From JBCCTX01 sp965263105 (GTDB lineage: Bacteria; Bacteroidota; Bacteroidia; J057): DNA of 64,000 nucleotides. Positions 63,372-64,000 of this stretch are shown here, one piece after another. The notes under the pieces were generated by a model. That model saw only the letters and a list, made by a program, of their open reading frames with translations. It ran no database searches and had not been told where the DNA came from. The stretch's first letter is position 1. Each line of letters begins with the position of its first letter. The DNA lies in contig CBDHGL010000002.1 in NCBI GenBank assembly GCA_965263105.1, forward strand, positions 310,001 through 374,000, written 5' to 3'. Position numbers and translations under genes: made by a program.

Positions 63372-63720
63372 CATGCTGCCCAACCAGCTATTGTCGGATA
63401 CAGATGGCCGATTTTTGGGGTATATAAGCTGTCCTCCAAAGAAAGCTTTGGCCAAAATCTAGCATAATAATTTTCATGAAACTATTCCTGGGGAGGACAC
63501 CTAAACATAATTTGAGTTTTGCCTAATAATCCCTTATTACCAGGAAGTTATTTATAACTATCTTTCTTTTCTCATGAAAATTATTCTAATTCTTTATCCA
63601 AAGCTCACGTTAAACACCTCTGAGAAGAAATAAAAATAAGCCAAGCCCAGGATATAGACTTGGCTTTCCCCAGCACTAACTCAATCGTCCTTTCAACCGT
63701 GGGGTCGTGTCTTTAGCAAG
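63372..63720. other. Intergenic region between convergent genes
   Basis: No gene was recognised. The gap holds a 14-bp perfect inverted repeat, AATAATTTTCATGA (63466-63479) and TCATGAAAATTATT (63572-63585), spaced by 92 bases, and a terminator hairpin at 63638-63666. Confidence 0.55.
63638..63666 (-). terminator. Terminator hairpin between convergent genes
   Basis: AAGCCAAG (63638-63645) pairs with CTTGGCTT (63659-63666). On the minus strand it is followed by ATTTTTATTTC, fitting a terminator for the gene ending at 63721; on the plus strand the T-tract is short, so it may be weaker for the FG-GAP gene. Confidence 0.55.
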
Positions 63721-64000
63721 TTACTCGCTAGAAGTCTTTAGAAATTTTACAAAAGCATATCCATCTTCACTTTGCAAATGGAGGAAATAGATTCCCTCAG
63801 AAAGGGTTTCAATTGGTATAGAAATATGATGATTTCCTTGACTAAAGCTTTGCCCCTGTGTTTCTTGGACCAGCTTTCCTATTCCATCCCTTATTTTCCA
63901 AGAAATTTTTTCTGTTCTTTCTAGGGTGAACTGAGCGAATATTTCTTTCTTCGCAGGATTGGGAAATACCTGCAAGTCCCACTCTTCGTTCAGCAAAGAT
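63721..64000 (-). CDS. C-terminal end of a type IX secreted protein (partial)
   Basis: The reverse frame enters from the right edge and ends at 63721. The last 85 residues form a type A sorting domain: LQVFPNPAKKEIFAQFTLE, SWKIRDGIGKLVQETQG, HHISIPIETLSEGIYFLHL, ending FVKFLKTSSE. The start lies outside the window, so the cargo domain is unknown. It is convergent with the giant FG-GAP gene. Confidence 0.88.
   Translation of the reverse strand, partial: SLLNEEWDLQVFPNPAKKEIFAQFTLERTEKISWKIRDGIGKLVQETQGQSFSQGNHHISIPIETLSEGIYFLHLQSEDGYAFVKFLKTSSE

Overview
The window looks like chromosomal DNA of a Bacteroidota bacterium, most likely of the Saprospiria (Lewinella/Haliscomenobacter type). The support is indirect: type IX secretion C-terminal sorting domains, Bacteroidota-style lipoproteins, a caspase-family protein, an EAD11-like adaptor domain, DUF4282, DUF6157 and PepSY-like families, and few recognisable Shine-Dalgarno sequences. 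No rRNA, tRNA, prophage or CRISPR array was found.

Layout. 0-5.1 kb: the 5' part of murF, then hslU, a LytTR response regulator, a SirB1-like protein and an acyl-CoA carboxyltransferase, all on the minus strand. 5.3-15.7 kb: a duplicated peptide-ligase-like system. The first set is a transglutaminase-DUF2126 protein overlapping an ATP-grasp/alpha-E fusion. The second set is a stand-alone transglutaminase convergent with separate alpha-E and ATP-grasp genes. Between the sets lie a pterin-carbinolamine-dehydratase-like protein fused to an EAD11-like domain and a decayed alpha/beta-hydrolase gene. 16-27.6 kb: an ArnT-like glycosyltransferase, a 40-bp minisatellite, DUF2891, lgt, DUF192, a thioredoxin-LysM protein, an exonuclease-GIY-YIG fusion, a polyprenyl synthase, an esterase and an M20 amidohydrolase. 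27.6-35 kb: an RND permease, then a segment (STAS/anti-sigma pair, GroES-like gene, peptidyl-prolyl isomerase, recA) bounded by two inverted copies of one 284-bp MITE-like element. 35-50.5 kb: mostly housekeeping and metabolic genes, including an ECF sigma factor with a translationally coupled membrane protein, a thiolase, an overlapping malic enzyme/D-malate-dehydrogenase pair, a WYL regulator and a large VPS10/BNR-repeat protein. 51-53.1 kb: a caspase-family gene that appears split by a one-base frameshift, followed by a second 40-bp array carrying a REP/MITE insertion. 54-64 kb: a small lipoprotein, a cold-shock-like/DUF4282 membrane protein, and an AT-richer three-gene unit: a CHAT protease joined through a membrane helix to a beta-sandwich domain, a beta-sandwich surface or periplasmic protein, and a giant FG-GAP repeat protein with a type IX secretion signal.

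The most promising points are the CHAT/beta-sandwich/FG-GAP unit, the dehydratase-EAD11 fusion beside the doubled amidoligase cassettes, and the split caspase. Together they place three protease- or adaptor-type conflict modules in one window. The intergenic repeats (40-bp arrays starting at stop codons, with related units in opposite orientation at the far end) and the paired MITEs around recA are the main structural observations. All family names rest on reading motifs; no database search was run.
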